A stretch of 64,000 nt of DNA from Hypoxylon rubiginosum (lineage: Eukaryota; Ascomycota; Sordariomycetes; Xylariales; Hypoxylaceae): NCBI GenBank assembly GCA_902806565.1, contig CADCXA010000055.1:620001-684000 (forward strand). The letters run 5' to 3'. The notes under the pieces were generated by a model. That model was given only the letters and a program-made list of their open reading frames with translations, was not told the origin of the DNA and made no database searches. Positions 36,568 to 47,860 of the stretch are shown piece after piece (the first letter of the stretch is position 1; each line of letters begins with the position of its first letter). A program made the translations under genes and the position numbers.

Positions 36568-39500
36568 CTTAGGGCTAAAGTTTACCTACGAGGTTTCCCT
36601 GCCTCGCCTTTTGCAACGAAGTCGACGCTTGATCGCTTGATGCAAGAGCGTATCAGGTGGTTTGAATTGGTCGGGGTAGTGTCCACCTTTTCCCCCTTTC
36701 CCCTTTTTCCCCATCGCCCCTCACAGTCCGCCCGCTCCCTATTCCCACGATGTATGCAAATCCCCACTCCATCTCCGCATACGCTCCCCGATAACCGACT
36801 CCATACATACTGGAGAATCCCAGGAGATACACATGGTCTTGGCATCACCAAGACTGGATGGCGCGATCACTGTGCAATCCAATTCCAGCGCCACGGTTCG
36901 CCCCTGACTCTCAACCAGAACGTATTTTTATAGCCGGCTTTATTCACAAACTACCTAGCCAAACGGGCAGATGAACATCGACTTTTAAGATAATAGAGGC
37001 TACGTCTCGGTATCATAGCAGAACAGCAAATGAATCGAATTCATTCTACTTCGGCTTTGATTCATCTATGGGCTGAACTCAACACTCCAACCGAACAACC
37101 AAATAGCCCGGATATAACCCACTTTGAGATACAGGTTCGGGACTTCGATCACAGCCAATTGAACCAACTATCATAGAAGGGGTGAGACAATTGCTCTGTC
37201 ATACAATTGCGGCAAATCCACTGGGTTCACGCCGGGGTTTTACTCTGGCCGCCTTCGCGATGCCTCTGCAGGTCAGCTTAACACCTACATATTGGGGTAA
37301 ACCTCCAAGTCAGCCAATATATTCGAGTCAAGATCGATGCCGGTGGCGACACCGAGGAAGACCTTTGGTATAGCGCTAGCATCGGTGAGTTATTTCCATC
37401 ATGAGCATGTTGAGCGTCCTCCATATGATACCCAGGCACTATCTCGGTAAAGGAGCAGATGATTACGTCCCTATGGTACCAATCTTGCCGTTGGTACCAC
37501 CCAGAATAGCGTAATCGTGTCAGCTGCTTATACATATCATGCTAGACTCCAGATTCGACGAGACGTTGTGTGTTTTCTTTACAAATCCTTCTCCATTCTC
37601 GATGCACATCTTCTCAAAACCAAGTCAGACAGTGCTAACGGATTCCCGAAGAAAGAAACTGCTCCTGTGATGCTTGCGTTGAGTCTTCCCCCTTACCTTA
37701 GTAAGAATATACTCAGTACGAGCTATACGGCCTATTATTAAAGCTGCTACTGATCAGGAAAAGCGACAGGAGTCTCCCACATCACCGAATAAGCCAAGAA
37801 CGAAGGAGTTTTTTGCATTCGACTTCCCCGCAGAACGACCGGATCCGCCGTCTCCATGGGAAGTGCAGAGGTTACAGTGGACTACCAATTCAGCTCGTTC
37901 CTATGTCCTAAAGTTATGTCCGACGCAATTTCACGGCGCGATTTCCAGTCAGAGGACAGAAACGACGAGCTTGACAACTAAAACCCACTTGGGGAGCAGT
38001 ACTGGATGCCGATTTGCTAAAAGATCGGCCCATGTCGGATCAAGAAATATTCGAATCATAATACTATTTTGTCAGACGGGAAAGAGGTATAGTATAGCAT
38101 ATACTCAACAATCTCGGTCAAAACATACAACATTTAACCCGGAGGTAAGAGAGACGTCGTAGGGCAGAGACATGTAAGTTTACTAGAATTCTCGTAGTAA
38201 CAATTTTATATCATTATCGCACTTGGAATAATATACTGAGATATACAAACTAGTAACAGGACATCAAATGTTCTTTTGCGTTGCCATGACATTAGACATT
38301 GTACCTCATTCTTTCATATGGGTAGGTACTTAGACTTTCCAACGATATAATAAAGAGCGAAGACGTGCCAATCGGATGTCTTATTTCTTTACCTGTTTCC
38401 TGATCCAGCCCCCTACCTAAAGGCAAGATCTTCGTACACTATCCTGCACCTTGTCTTCTTTCGGAGTCTTGAAACTCATGATAATCAGTCGTTCTGCCAA
38501 TTTCGCTTATACTCTTACTTGGTCTGAAGATCTTGTCTCTGTGCAACTTGGTACCGCCCACGTAACTAATACTTAAACCTGGTTTGCCAGCAGTCTGGGA
38601 CCTATGTCATCTCACACCTCCCCACCCTCTCATTGAACCCTTGAAAGATTCTAGGCTATCCATGTAGTTAGGATTGCATAATATATCGCATTCGGTCTAA
38701 GGGAGGCATGTCTTACTTACGTGCAGCCGGGAACCGCTAGCAACTTGTTCACCTTTGCATAGCCGCCGCGGATGGCGATCCCCGCCTACGTAAGGGCGCC
38801 TACTTCATTCGTGGGTTTGTATGAGATCAGTCGAAGCCAAGACGCGTGATATAAGCTGACTAACGCCCCTCAGCACACAGCATAGACTATTTAATGGTAA
38901 CAAAGCCCGAAGAACGTATGATCCCCCTATATAGAACCTCTATACTAACGTGCTACCCATCAGGTGTATACCTAGGTAAGTAGTTACATCCCGTCCCCGA
39001 CTATAATACCGGGTTCCCTATATACCTAAGCTACATACGGGACGTGATTCCGGATTATTGGCTTCCCCGTCATCCTTTCGACCCACGACCCGGCAGCCTT
39101 GGCGGGCGGTCTACACTATACAGCGTCTGAGTAATCGTGTAACTCTAGGCGTGGGCTTTTTGGGCTGAACATGACATTACCTCAGGTATACATTTCTGAC
39201 AAGTGGCAGCAGGCATTAGACCCCGAAGTATCTACTACCTGACATGGGCTTCTTTGGGTGCCCAGTAAGGTTACAATGGGGAATTGTCCTGTGGCACGGC
39301 AGGATCCGGAGTTGTCACATTACCCAAAGTTTGGCTCGCTATAGCGTATCTTATCGGTATCCCAGGGTATATCAGACCTGCTTTATCCCCGTCCCGCCAG
39401 CTGGGGAGGGGGTTCTAGACCAGACGATCGTCGCCCTTGGAACGGACGGGGTCAGGGGGGTCGGGGGAGGGAATAAAATAAAATAGAAATAAAACGAATA

Positions 39501-39765
39501 GAAATTAATAAAATAAAATAAAGAAATAATAAAATAACAAAAATGTGACAGGTAATTTGCGAGAAAGAGAAACGCGGGATCGGGCCGCGGAGTCTTGACT
39601 ATTTCTCGATGTCGATGCTACTTCAGCGTGACCTTGGTCGGACACAACCGACAGGCCGGATCCAATTTAGCGCGCCAAAGGCGACCACGGTGTACATAGA
39701 GTCTTCTCTGTCTGTGTCTCTTGTCCTCTTGTCTCTATCTATCTCTATCCCGCGAACTTCGGTTG
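36568..39765. other. gene-poor region, 3.2 kb, possible gene relic
   Basis: No intact gene is visible. Around 37740-38065 short protein-like stretches occur in shifting plus-strand frames (PRTKEFFAFDFPAERPDPPSPW, then SDAISRRDFQSEDRNDELDN before a stop, then LLKDRPMSDQEIFES before a stop). They may be a decayed gene, but I cannot name its family. TAGGTA repeats occur at 38.97 kb. An A/T-rich AATAAAATA-type tract is at 39473-39540. Confidence 0.4.
39473..39541. repeat. AATAAAA-rich tract
   Basis: Imperfect AATAAAATA/AGAAATAA units run about 65 bp and are almost free of C. The tract lies near the 3' side of the orphan minus-strand ORF, where it might supply polyadenylation signals. Confidence 0.65.
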
Positions 39766-40788
39766 TCAGGTTTTATTATGCATGACGAAATGAGAGTGGT
39801 ACATGCAACGGTTTTTGTTTGCGACATAGGCGACTGCGACTCTAACACTTCGTGGCTGGAACCGGCCCGGAGCAGTTCTTCCCCCAGCAGCCAATGCCAT
39901 GGCGTAGTCTACCGTCCTCCCGCGCAGTATTGTTACGCCTACTACGCAATCACATCCCGTCCCGTGGGCTGCTACAGTTGGAGTTGAAGCACGGTTTGCT
40001 TTCTTCTGGTTGGAATGAAACGATAGCTCCGGATTCCCCATTCGCAGCAAGTCCGCGATCGCGAAAAAGAAAAAGAAGGGCATGAAGAAAAGCAACAATT
40101 CCCGTACGGCAACCATCCATCTTTTTTTTTGTTCGTATCGAAAATGTCTAAGCCAAGACGTTGTAGGACGTCTACTACCACCCCCCCTATTCTCCCCCGG
40201 TGATTGATTACCATTCTTTTTAATTACGAGGCGTCTGTCGTGGACTTTGCAACCCATCCCCGCATACTGCATCTGTCTGCACAGCCGCGCCTGCGCTTGC
40301 TTTGCGCCTGGCTCGCCCGGGCGTAGAGAAAGGAGAGTGAGCGTGAGAGTGAGAGAAGTATGTGCCGAACGTCTGCACTCCAACTTATTGACGTATAAGG
40401 CTGATGGCTGACGGGGAGGACGTGGGGGCTTACCGTGTATAAACCACACGGTACGTTCGAAATCAAGGGTCCAGATGTAAGTAAGCCTGACAAACATGAA
40501 GTGAGAAAAAAGGCATACCCCGATTGCAGCGAGTTGCGCCGACGTGCGTAGGGTCGTCGACACATCTGTTTCGATGGGACAGCCTACCTGCTGTGGATCC
40601 CCCAGTCGCCACCGGTCTATCTGACGATGGTCGTCACATTTCTCTCTCTTGCCAACCCGAAAAAAGGGAAGGGGAGGCCGCCGTGGCAAGTTGTCGAGAC
40701 CGGTCTCGAACAGCTCATGTCGGTCGGCGACCTCGAATGATATTGGCCGGAATCTCATATTGAAACCGGAGAAAAAGGAGCAGTTCAT
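39766..40788 (-). CDS. long orphan open reading frame, doubtful gene
   Basis: An uninterrupted minus-strand frame of 340 codons starts at the first ATG (40788) and ends at 39766. The frame is open a little further upstream without an ATG. I recognise no domain. It contains a hydrophobic patch (about IGVCLFSHFMFVRLTYIWTL), an Arg/Pro/Ser-rich middle, a LTLTLTLLSLR stretch from a simple repeat, and a Phe run (FFMPFFFFFAIADLL) from an A/T tract. Codon third positions are not clearly biased, and neighbouring DNA is non-coding. The frame is longer than expected by chance at this base composition, but simple-sequence content and lack of splice-consistent extension make it doubtful. It may be a lineage-specific gene or chance. 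Confidence 0.25.
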   Translation of the reverse strand: MNCSFFSGFNMRFRPISFEVADRHELFETGLDNLPRRPPLPFFRVGKREKCDDHRQIDRWRLGDPQQVGCPIETDVSTTLRTSAQLAAIGVCLFSHFMFVRLTYIWTLDFERTVWFIHGKPPRPPRQPSALYVNKLECRRSAHTSLTLTLTLLSLRPGEPGAKQAQARLCRQMQYAGMGCKVHDRRLVIKKNGNQSPGENRGGGSRRPTTSWLRHFRYEQKKRWMVAVRELLLFFMPFFFFFAIADLLRMGNPELSFHSNQKKANRASTPTVAAHGTGCDCVVGVTILRGRTVDYAMALAAGGRTAPGRFQPRSVRVAVAYVANKNRCMYHSHFVMHNKT

Positions 40789-43092
40789 CGATCTCGATAC
40801 CCGGCAATAAGGCACCCAACTCTCTCTTCTGGCTCGGCATATTACGCATGACTTCGGTTATCGAGGCTACGGCAAAGGGCTACGGCAAAGTTGATGCTCT
40901 ATATAATACTCGATCCGCCAATCATAGATGATGGCTTTTCTCCGGTCTCAACTAGTCGTTTGAACCTAATATGGATTATATCGAATCTGTCAGCGTGGCG
41001 AGTAGGTTCTAGTCGATGGGATATCAAAACGAGAAACCAGGGACAACTCTATACTAGGTAAGTACCTAATGCAGGGCGAACAATAGAAACCAACTAGACA
41101 AATGCCGACATAGAAATTGGGACGGCATACGTCACGTTTAGATATACGGACACACAGTTGAGAAATTAAGTTCTCTAGGTACCTACTTGTTGTTTGGTTT
41201 GATGTCAGGTGCTGACGCATTGCTGGCTAGGTTCCACGAAGATAGTCGAATTATTTCAAAGCCAGCTACTAATTTCGAAGCTGACTTGACGGTAGCTTTC
41301 TTCGAGTTGAGTCGGAACCCTCCAAAACCAAACTCCAAGTGACAATGGATATCATTACAATTGCTCTTACTTTGCAATCCACCAGCTGAACCCCGAGCTG
41401 CTGACTCACGCATATCTGGCTGACTATGCGTTTCGTGGCAAGCCGAGGCGAATGCAGGACGCAGGTCGAGATCACCTCAGATCTCTTGGTTTCAGCGCAG
41501 CTTTCCTTTCGAGAAAGTGAGCACATGTCGTTGGCATGCAGAAACGGCTGAGCTAGGCGTCATGTCTTTGTCAGCTCCGGGGGCGACGTATGTGGTAGCT
41601 GTGACTAGTCTAGAGAGACTAGTTCAAGTTGTCGACGGATAAACTACTGTGGTGTTTTATTTGGGAAATGTCGACATGTTGATTATAACACTTGTTCGGG
41701 CTTGTGAAAGTGAGATGATACATACGGGTTTAATTGTAAGGCCACCTAGATGACTCTGACGTGTAATTAAGACATACATATGGTCAGTGAATTAGTTAGA
41801 TTTTATATCTAAGCTATGCCCAAACAGTAAACCGACTTGGGGCTGCTTGTCTTTAGCTGAGCTTGAAGATAGGGGTGAAAAAATTCACTCTAGTTACCCA
41901 CTGCTAAATTCGAGCCACCTGGTTTCTCGATATGAGAAGCCCCTCCAGGTGCTTAACCACTGCTCCAAGTGGAACTCATATGATGGGGAAGTAAAGATTC
42001 TCGCTTGTGTCATACTGACCATCTATTAAGAACGTTTAGGGGTAAGCCGCCTTCGGTCGTACTTGGTCTCGTACGGGCTGTTCACACTTCTCAACTTCGT
42101 AGTTGCCAAGACTCAAGCCCGGATAGGGGTTCGGCCTGTTCTGCCTCGATAGAGGACGACAGGGGCTCATCTCGTATATATCTACCTAATATACCCGGTG
42201 TCTATAGCAGTTGTGTCGAAAGCTTCTTATGCAACAACTGCGTTATACTTGAACCGTGACAACAGCCTCCATAGCAAACCCATTCCTCCCATGCCCTAGC
42301 ATCGAGAAAAAAAGAAGGAAAGAAAGAAGAAAAAAGAAAATTTACGTACAACACCAGGGATTCGCTGGTCGTCACCGACCCAACTACTAATCCGGCGGTA
42401 TCCAGCTTGTCCAACGGGGAGAGCAGACGGGATCCCGAATTTTCTAGATCCTATGGTCGTACGTGGAGTGTTTGGACGATATTGTCGAATATATCATGTC
42501 TATCGTGTCTGGATGTGTGGGGGCGTTGAGCCTTGACCAGCCCCTGAAACGGTATACTCGGGACCCACTTGCTGTGGCTATAGGAGTATAGAGTTGCGGA
42601 TACGTATAGGGGATAATCAGAGCTTCACAGCATCTTGACAGCCAATGATGTGTTGTCACCCTTCGTATGTATATGGCCGTGATACAATGGCTCCTCTAGT
42701 TCACCTTCAATCTTTTATCTGAAAGTCTCAGATGAACACCTGCGAACATCTTACGACAGCAAATGGGTGCAAATAGTGGGCAATTCCCTTGTGCCTATAC
42801 CAGGGCTTCCAAGCCCAGTGGTATGCATGTCTTCTAAGAAGCAAGATATAACCTCTGTGTACTATACCGGCAGCACGACGACGGTAATGCTTGGTATACT
42901 TAGCATGAGTTATGTTTCAAACATACTATCTAATAGTACTTGAGGCTTTGAAGTACGTAGCACACTGTTGAAGACGGTGTATGGTAGTCCAAGCCGAAGA
43001 CCTACACCTCCCTCCCAAGGTACCTTTCTAGAAAGGAGATATTATGATTCCCACGAAGGATTATTCTAAAGTAAGCGCCGCAGTAGAACGTC
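40789..43092. other. intergenic, 2.3 kb
   Basis: No gene is supportable; open frames are short and lack recognisable similarity. It contains TAGGTA-type repeats (about 41055-41185) and an A/G-rich tract (42305-42342). The right end is the 3' flank of RIB7. Confidence 0.45.
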
Positions 43093-44049
43093 CTATTGTC
43101 TAGTTGCAAATTTCCCGCACAGCACTACGTCTTCGCCAAGGGGTATCCAGGTTGTGTTGGTAAGCCGAGCCACAGCGTTCGGCTTATTACCATCTTGGCT
43201 GGGTTGGCGCGGGGGAGAAACGAATACACTCCCTTGGCCGAGCCACGTCGGCGCAATGGTTACGATGACGGAGTCAACCAGCTGTACGTTTTCTTCGGAG
43301 AGGAGAGAGTTTATCACCGCGCCGCCGCCCTCGATCATAATGCTCTGTAATCCTTCCTTCCGCACCTCGGCTAGAATAGAGCGCCAATCAAAACGCTGGC
43401 TGCTTGCAGCCGGACTGAAGCCGTTGGCTTTGGGTTGGTCCAAGATAATAAACTTCCCGCCGAGATCTTCTAACAACAACACCTTGCTCTCTGGGGGTTG
43501 AGACACAGCCGTTACGATGTACGGGGCTAAGCCTTTGCCTGCCCGAGCCAGCTGCATAACCTTGCTCTCCGAAGTAAAATCCCAACGGAGGCTCGGATCG
43601 ATAACTATCGGCCGCGGCTGACTTGTAGTAATTGCGTTGTTTGTCTCTCTAATGGCCGCCTCGCCTGTTGAGACGGATGCAAGTCCTAAAAGAGCGCCCA
43701 CGCCGGCAGAAGATGAACTTTCCTGGTGTTGAGTTTCAGCGGCGATGCGGCAGTTCAAACCCGGATCGTCGGCAATGGCAGTTCCTACCCCAACACAGAT
43801 GGCATCGTGGCGGCTGCGAAGGTAGTGAGTCATGGCCTTGGACTGGGGCCCGGAAAGGGCAGTTCTGATACCTGGTCCAAGAGACAATGCTGAATCGAGC
43901 GAGGTCGCAAAAGTCAGGGTGACGAAGGGCAAGGCAAAATATGAAGAGGCATCTTCATAGGACTCTGGCGGGCCTTCTGGTGAGGGCGGTAAATGAGGCT
44001 CTAGTCGTTGCGCTTCCGCTGTTGGGAATACTAATGGTGCTTCAGCCAT
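43093..44049 (-). CDS. RIB7: diaminohydroxyphosphoribosylamino-pyrimidine reductase (riboflavin)
   Basis: 2,5-diamino-6-ribosylamino-4(3H)-pyrimidinone 5'-phosphate reductase, the NADPH-dependent early step of fungal riboflavin synthesis; probably cytosolic. A single exon encodes 318 residues. The start is the ATG before AEAPLVFPTAEAQRL; the frame stays open upstream but without an ATG. The RibD C-terminal reductase fold shows PFVTLTFATSLDSALS near residues 41-56, then MTHYLRSRHDAICVGVGTAI and DDPGLNCR, the conserved substrate and cofactor region. QPRPIVIDPSLRW follows, and IMIEGGGAVINSLL lies near the C-terminal third. An insert rich in Ser and Ala (HQESSSSAGVGALLGLAS) follows NCR. The end VVLCGKFATRQ is typical. 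No introns are seen. Confidence 0.92.
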   Translation of the reverse strand: MAEAPLVFPTAEAQRLEPHLPPSPEGPPESYEDASSYFALPFVTLTFATSLDSALSLGPGIRTALSGPQSKAMTHYLRSRHDAICVGVGTAIADDPGLNCRIAAETQHQESSSSAGVGALLGLASVSTGEAAIRETNNAITTSQPRPIVIDPSLRWDFTSESKVMQLARAGKGLAPYIVTAVSQPPESKVLLLEDLGGKFIILDQPKANGFSPAASSQRFDWRSILAEVRKEGLQSIMIEGGGAVINSLLSEENVQLVDSVIVTIAPTWLGQGSVFVSPPRQPSQDGNKPNAVARLTNTTWIPLGEDVVLCGKFATRQ

Positions 44050-45485
44050 TTGGAGTAGGCCACCCAGCGAGTTCTGAGAAGCAATTTTCAATTCTGGCTT
44101 CTATGTCGAGATGTGTTTTACTGAATGAGTTAAATGGTTCCTACTGTCGTTATAGGCTTTAAATAGGGTCCTTCTGATAGCTAGTGAAAGTGAGATAGTT
44201 GGTATGGCGTGATTAGCTTTGAAGACATGAAGTCGAACGCTGCCCAACTTGACCGACGTCTTGATATAGCAATAACCCCGGATAATACATATCGTATGTC
44301 AAAAGAACTGTACCTATATGTATTCGCAATTCGGGGTGTAGCGAGGTTGTAGCTCCCCCTATCGCAGCTAGGTAGGGACTAGTGGCTCTACTATCTGAAG
44401 ATGGTCCCCATAAGTTCACTAGAGGGAATGTCCCTATTTGGACTGGATATGTCGAAACCAAAGCTTGGCCTACTTAAGTTATCTTCGTCCTTTGGGGTCT
44501 TATCATGAGCTCTGGTCTCAGAGCTTAGAGCTTAGAGCTCTTCAGGTTGGAAATTATAATGTCTGGGAACCGAGTACCTAGGTAGATATGTAGTCTTGGG
44601 GATTCCCGGTAAAACTGCTCGTAAGGGGTATTTCTCGCATGCGAAACTCGGATTTGTCGCATCGGATCGCATATCGAATCGGAATGCTAAGAACATACGA
44701 GAAAGGCAAGTATCATATTTATATCCAATCAACGTCGATATAAGATCTCCCCACAGACGTGGCGCAGTCTAGTTGCACAGCCATATTACATATTAGAGCA
44801 CATGAACTGAACGGCATGCGCGGGGCCTTTGTACGGATACACGGATGTTTCGTTGAGCCTGTGGCGTACCTTATTAGTGGTACTTAGGTAATTAATTACC
44901 ACCTGGGCACCTTTCTGTGACGCAGTTTGTCTGAGCTTCCAGCTCACGATTCGGAAATATTTGAAATAACTTAGCTTGTCTCTTGCTTCCACTCTCTGTT
45001 TTACTTCTTTCTTTTCGTATATCTCTTTTTTCTAATTCCTAATTCCGCCAAGTTCCTCACGTGCCGAGCTGCCGAGATAATTTACCTGCTACGGCCGAAG
45101 CCCTCCCTTCGCCAAGTCTCGACAAACACAGGACACATCCATTTCAACTCAACCACGCGTCCCCAAGCCTTTTGCTTCGCCACAACTCTAGCCGGGCCCT
45201 TTTTGACTTGCCAATCCCCAGTGTCCAACCAGTCAGCCAGTCAACGAAACCAGTTCTCAGCCGACGATCCGAAAGCGCTTTCTAGCAGACCCGACTCTTC
45301 CACAGCCTTGACCGTGCTATTTTGTCGCACCTACCTGCCAACCTACACTTTTCCTTTCCTCTCTCTGAGCCTCTACAATTCTAGAGACCTACAGCATCTG
45401 CTCGGGTCGCAAAACCGACATACGATACGAAGAGGGAGGATTTCAACATACCACACATATCTCGAGTCCTCTCCGGCCGACTACC
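44050..45485. other. intergenic, 1.4 kb, includes CYSTM gene leader
   Basis: Upstream of RIB7 (minus) and of the CYSTM gene (plus). From about 44990 to 45485 the plus strand is pyrimidine-rich with CAACC/CAAG stretches and lacks a sustained frame, as in a long 5' leader. No RNA gene or coding region is recognised. Confidence 0.45.
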
Positions 45486-45848
45486 ATGTCGAACAAACCC
45501 GACGTCCCCCCGCCGGCCTACGGCGCCGCCCCGCCGCAGCACCCGCAGCCCGCGTACCACGGCGGCTACCCGCCGCAGGGCCAATACGGTGGTGATCCGA
45601 ACCAGCAGGGCTACTACCAGTCGAACCCGAACATGGGCTACTACCAGCAGCAGGGGCCTCCTCCGCAAGGGGCCTACCCCGGCGGCGGCGGCCCGTACCC
45701 GCCGCAGGGGGCGTACTACCCGCAGCAGGGCCGCCCGCCGCAGGGCTACTACCAGCAGCAGCCGCACCAGGGCAGCTCCACTGACGGGTGTCTCGGCGCG
45801 CTCCTGGGTATGCTGGCGTGCTGCTGCTGCTTGGACTTTATATTCTAA
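45486..45848 (+). CDS. CYSTM-type cysteine-rich tail-anchored protein
   Basis: A single exon encodes 120 residues. About the first 95 residues are disordered Pro/Gly/Gln/Tyr-rich sequence with repeated PPQGxY and YYQQQ units (VPPPAYGAAPPQHPQPAY, GYYQQQGPPPQGAYPG). The end, DGCLGALLGMLACCCCLDFIF, is a classic CYSTM (cysteine-rich transmembrane module) tail. Such small proteins associate with membranes and are linked to stress resistance in eukaryotes (family knowledge). The four adjacent Cys may be palmitoylated. The ATG at 45486 is the only sensible start. Strong GC bias supports coding. Confidence 0.85.
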   Translation: MSNKPDVPPPAYGAAPPQHPQPAYHGGYPPQGQYGGDPNQQGYYQSNPNMGYYQQQGPPPQGAYPGGGGPYPPQGAYYPQQGRPPQGYYQQQPHQGSSTDGCLGALLGMLACCCCLDFIF

Positions 45849-46343
45849 GGTCACTGGAGGAAAGGAGAGGGGAGAGTGTCGGATACTGGATTTTCGCGAG
45901 CGAGATATTGGATGCGGTCGCGCATTCGCTGGTTTTCGATGCCATTAATAGGAAGGCTAGCTACCGTCTGGAATGGCGATACGAGGGGAGGGAGAGGAGG
46001 TAACAAGACGCCATCACTTGTCAGCACACACATTACCACCAAACCGAAGAGCAGGCTAAACAGGCCTTGCGACAACGACGATAGGCGTTGGAAAGTGAGG
46101 CGTACATTATAGGGGTTCGTTCGTTACCCGTTCGACACACAATATTTCACGGCTAGGCGTTCTGGGTGGGCTTACGAAATAGGTTCCTTTGTAAATTATA
46201 TTGATTTTCTACTGCTGCTACGCAGCGCACGATGAAAAAAATCCAAAATGCCTCATCAAAATCCATACTGCTACAATCCTGGTCTTGCTATGCTATGTGT
46301 CTTATACAATTGCATCTAAATGGTCAACTATAAGCCGCTCATT
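45849..46343. other. intergenic between convergent genes
   Basis: About 500 bp hold the 3' ends of the CYSTM gene (plus) and the monooxygenase gene (minus). Nothing coding is visible. GC content falls sharply compared with both neighbours. Confidence 0.5.
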
Positions 46344-47860
46344 CTACGCGGCCACCTCGGTCGCGTTTCCATTCGCATACCCGTTAGCGTGTCCATTGGA
46401 GCCGCTATCCACGTGGCCGTTGGCGCCGTTGGCGCCGTCGGCGAGCGTCGCGTACAGCTCGTCGAACTTGTCGCGGGCCTCCTGGACGCAGTCGTACGAG
46501 TAGATCATGTGCTGGACCTCGGGGCTCGCCCACTTGTCGGGGATCGGGGTGCCCCTCTTCTTGGCGTTGAGGAACTGCCTGTCGCGCTCCTCCTTGGCCT
46601 TGCCCTCGCCCAGGTGCAGCGTGCGCGCCGACTCCGCCGCCAGGTCGACCAGCAGCGTCGTCCGGTCCTTGCGCAGCAGCTCGTACACCTTGAGCGCCTT
46701 GAACAGCGCTTCCCTATCGTCGCCGCCGCCGGGGGCGCTGCTCACGACCTCGGCCAGCACGGCGGCGTCCTCGATGGCCATGGCGGCGCCCTGGCTCAGG
46801 TGCGGCAGCGTCGGGTGGCAGGCGTCGCCGACGAGGGCGGCGGCGCCGAGGATCCAGGTGGGGAGGGGGGAGTGGGAGCGCAGCTTCCACTCGCAGACCT
46901 CGCCCTCGGGTACCATGTTGAGCATCTTCTGGACGGTGGGGCCGAAGTCGGCATACACTTTCAGCATGGCCGGCTTGCTCCCGCGCGTCGTATACGTGGC
47001 GCCCGGGGCCGCCGCGAAGTTGACGTCGGGCTGGCACGTCGAGATGTTGTAGATGGTCTTGTTGCTGATCGGGTACGCCACGATGTGCCGCTTCGCCCCG
47101 ATCCACCGCAGCGCGCAGTCGGCGTCCAGCAGCGCCAGCAGCTCCGGGTCGTGCTCCATCTGCGACCGCGACAGCATGATGCGGTACGCCGCCTGGCCCG
47201 TGTCCTCGACGTCGGCCTCGACGTTCAGGACGCGCAGCATGGCGGTCCGCACCGCCGACTTGATGCCGTCCGCGCCGAGCAGGATGTCGGTCTCGACCTC
47301 GTAGGCTTCGGCGTTGCGCGGCTGCACCGTGAACACGGTCTTGTCCGGGCCGAAGGAGGTCACGCCGGCCAGGGAGGACGAGAAGTGGAACGTGATGGCG
47401 GGCTCCTTCTTGCAGCCTTCGTACAGGCCGCCGGCAAGCGAGGCGCGGTGGCCGGTGCAGTGGGGGTATCCGTACTTCTCGGCGATGTCGGGCATCTCGA
47501 CGTGGACGAGTTCACGGTTCGTGGCGCCCTCGCGGATGCTCGAGGACCGGATGTTAGTAGCCTCGGCCGCGATGCTCTCCCAGCAGCCCCAGCGATCTAG
47601 AACCCGCACCATATTCGGGGCCAGCTGGATGCCGGCGCCGACGAATCCTAGGTTGGAGGCCGTCTCGTACACGTCGACGTGCTTGAACCCTTTCTTGGCG
47701 AAGGCGAGGGCGCAGGCGAGACCGCCCATACCTATATACATGCTACGTCAATTGCTATTCCCATATCATGTCGCGCTATTTGTTTGTTCTCTTCCTTATG
47801 AGTTGGAAGACACTCACCCGCGCCAATGACGGATATCCGTAAATCCCTATAGTCCGACAT
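46344..47860 (-). CDS. FAD-dependent monooxygenase, salicylate hydroxylase-like
   Basis: Group A flavoprotein monooxygenase, likely hydroxylating an aromatic substrate with NAD(P)H and O2; the exact substrate is unknown. Two exons, 47860-47818 and 47731-46344, across an 86-nt intron (GTGAGT donor, ATATAG acceptor), give 476 residues. The splice rebuilds the dinucleotide-binding motif GAGMGGLACALAF (from residue 13). Further hallmarks are GAGIQLAPNMVRVLDRWG, the GADGIKSAVR motif and the second FAD motif LVGDACHPTLPHLSQGAAMAIEDA. The C-terminus is Gly/Asn/His-rich and low-complexity (NGANGHVDSGSNGHANG). Third positions are overwhelmingly G/C, so the opposite strand is also open for hundreds of codons; that is a shadow. 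No clustered pathway genes are evident. Confidence 0.9.

Noticed and set aside
46320..47600. Plus-strand open frame of 426 codons
   Set aside because: It lies antisense to the monooxygenase, whose extreme G/C third-position bias removes stops on the other strand. Its His/Arg/Gly-rich product has no domain.
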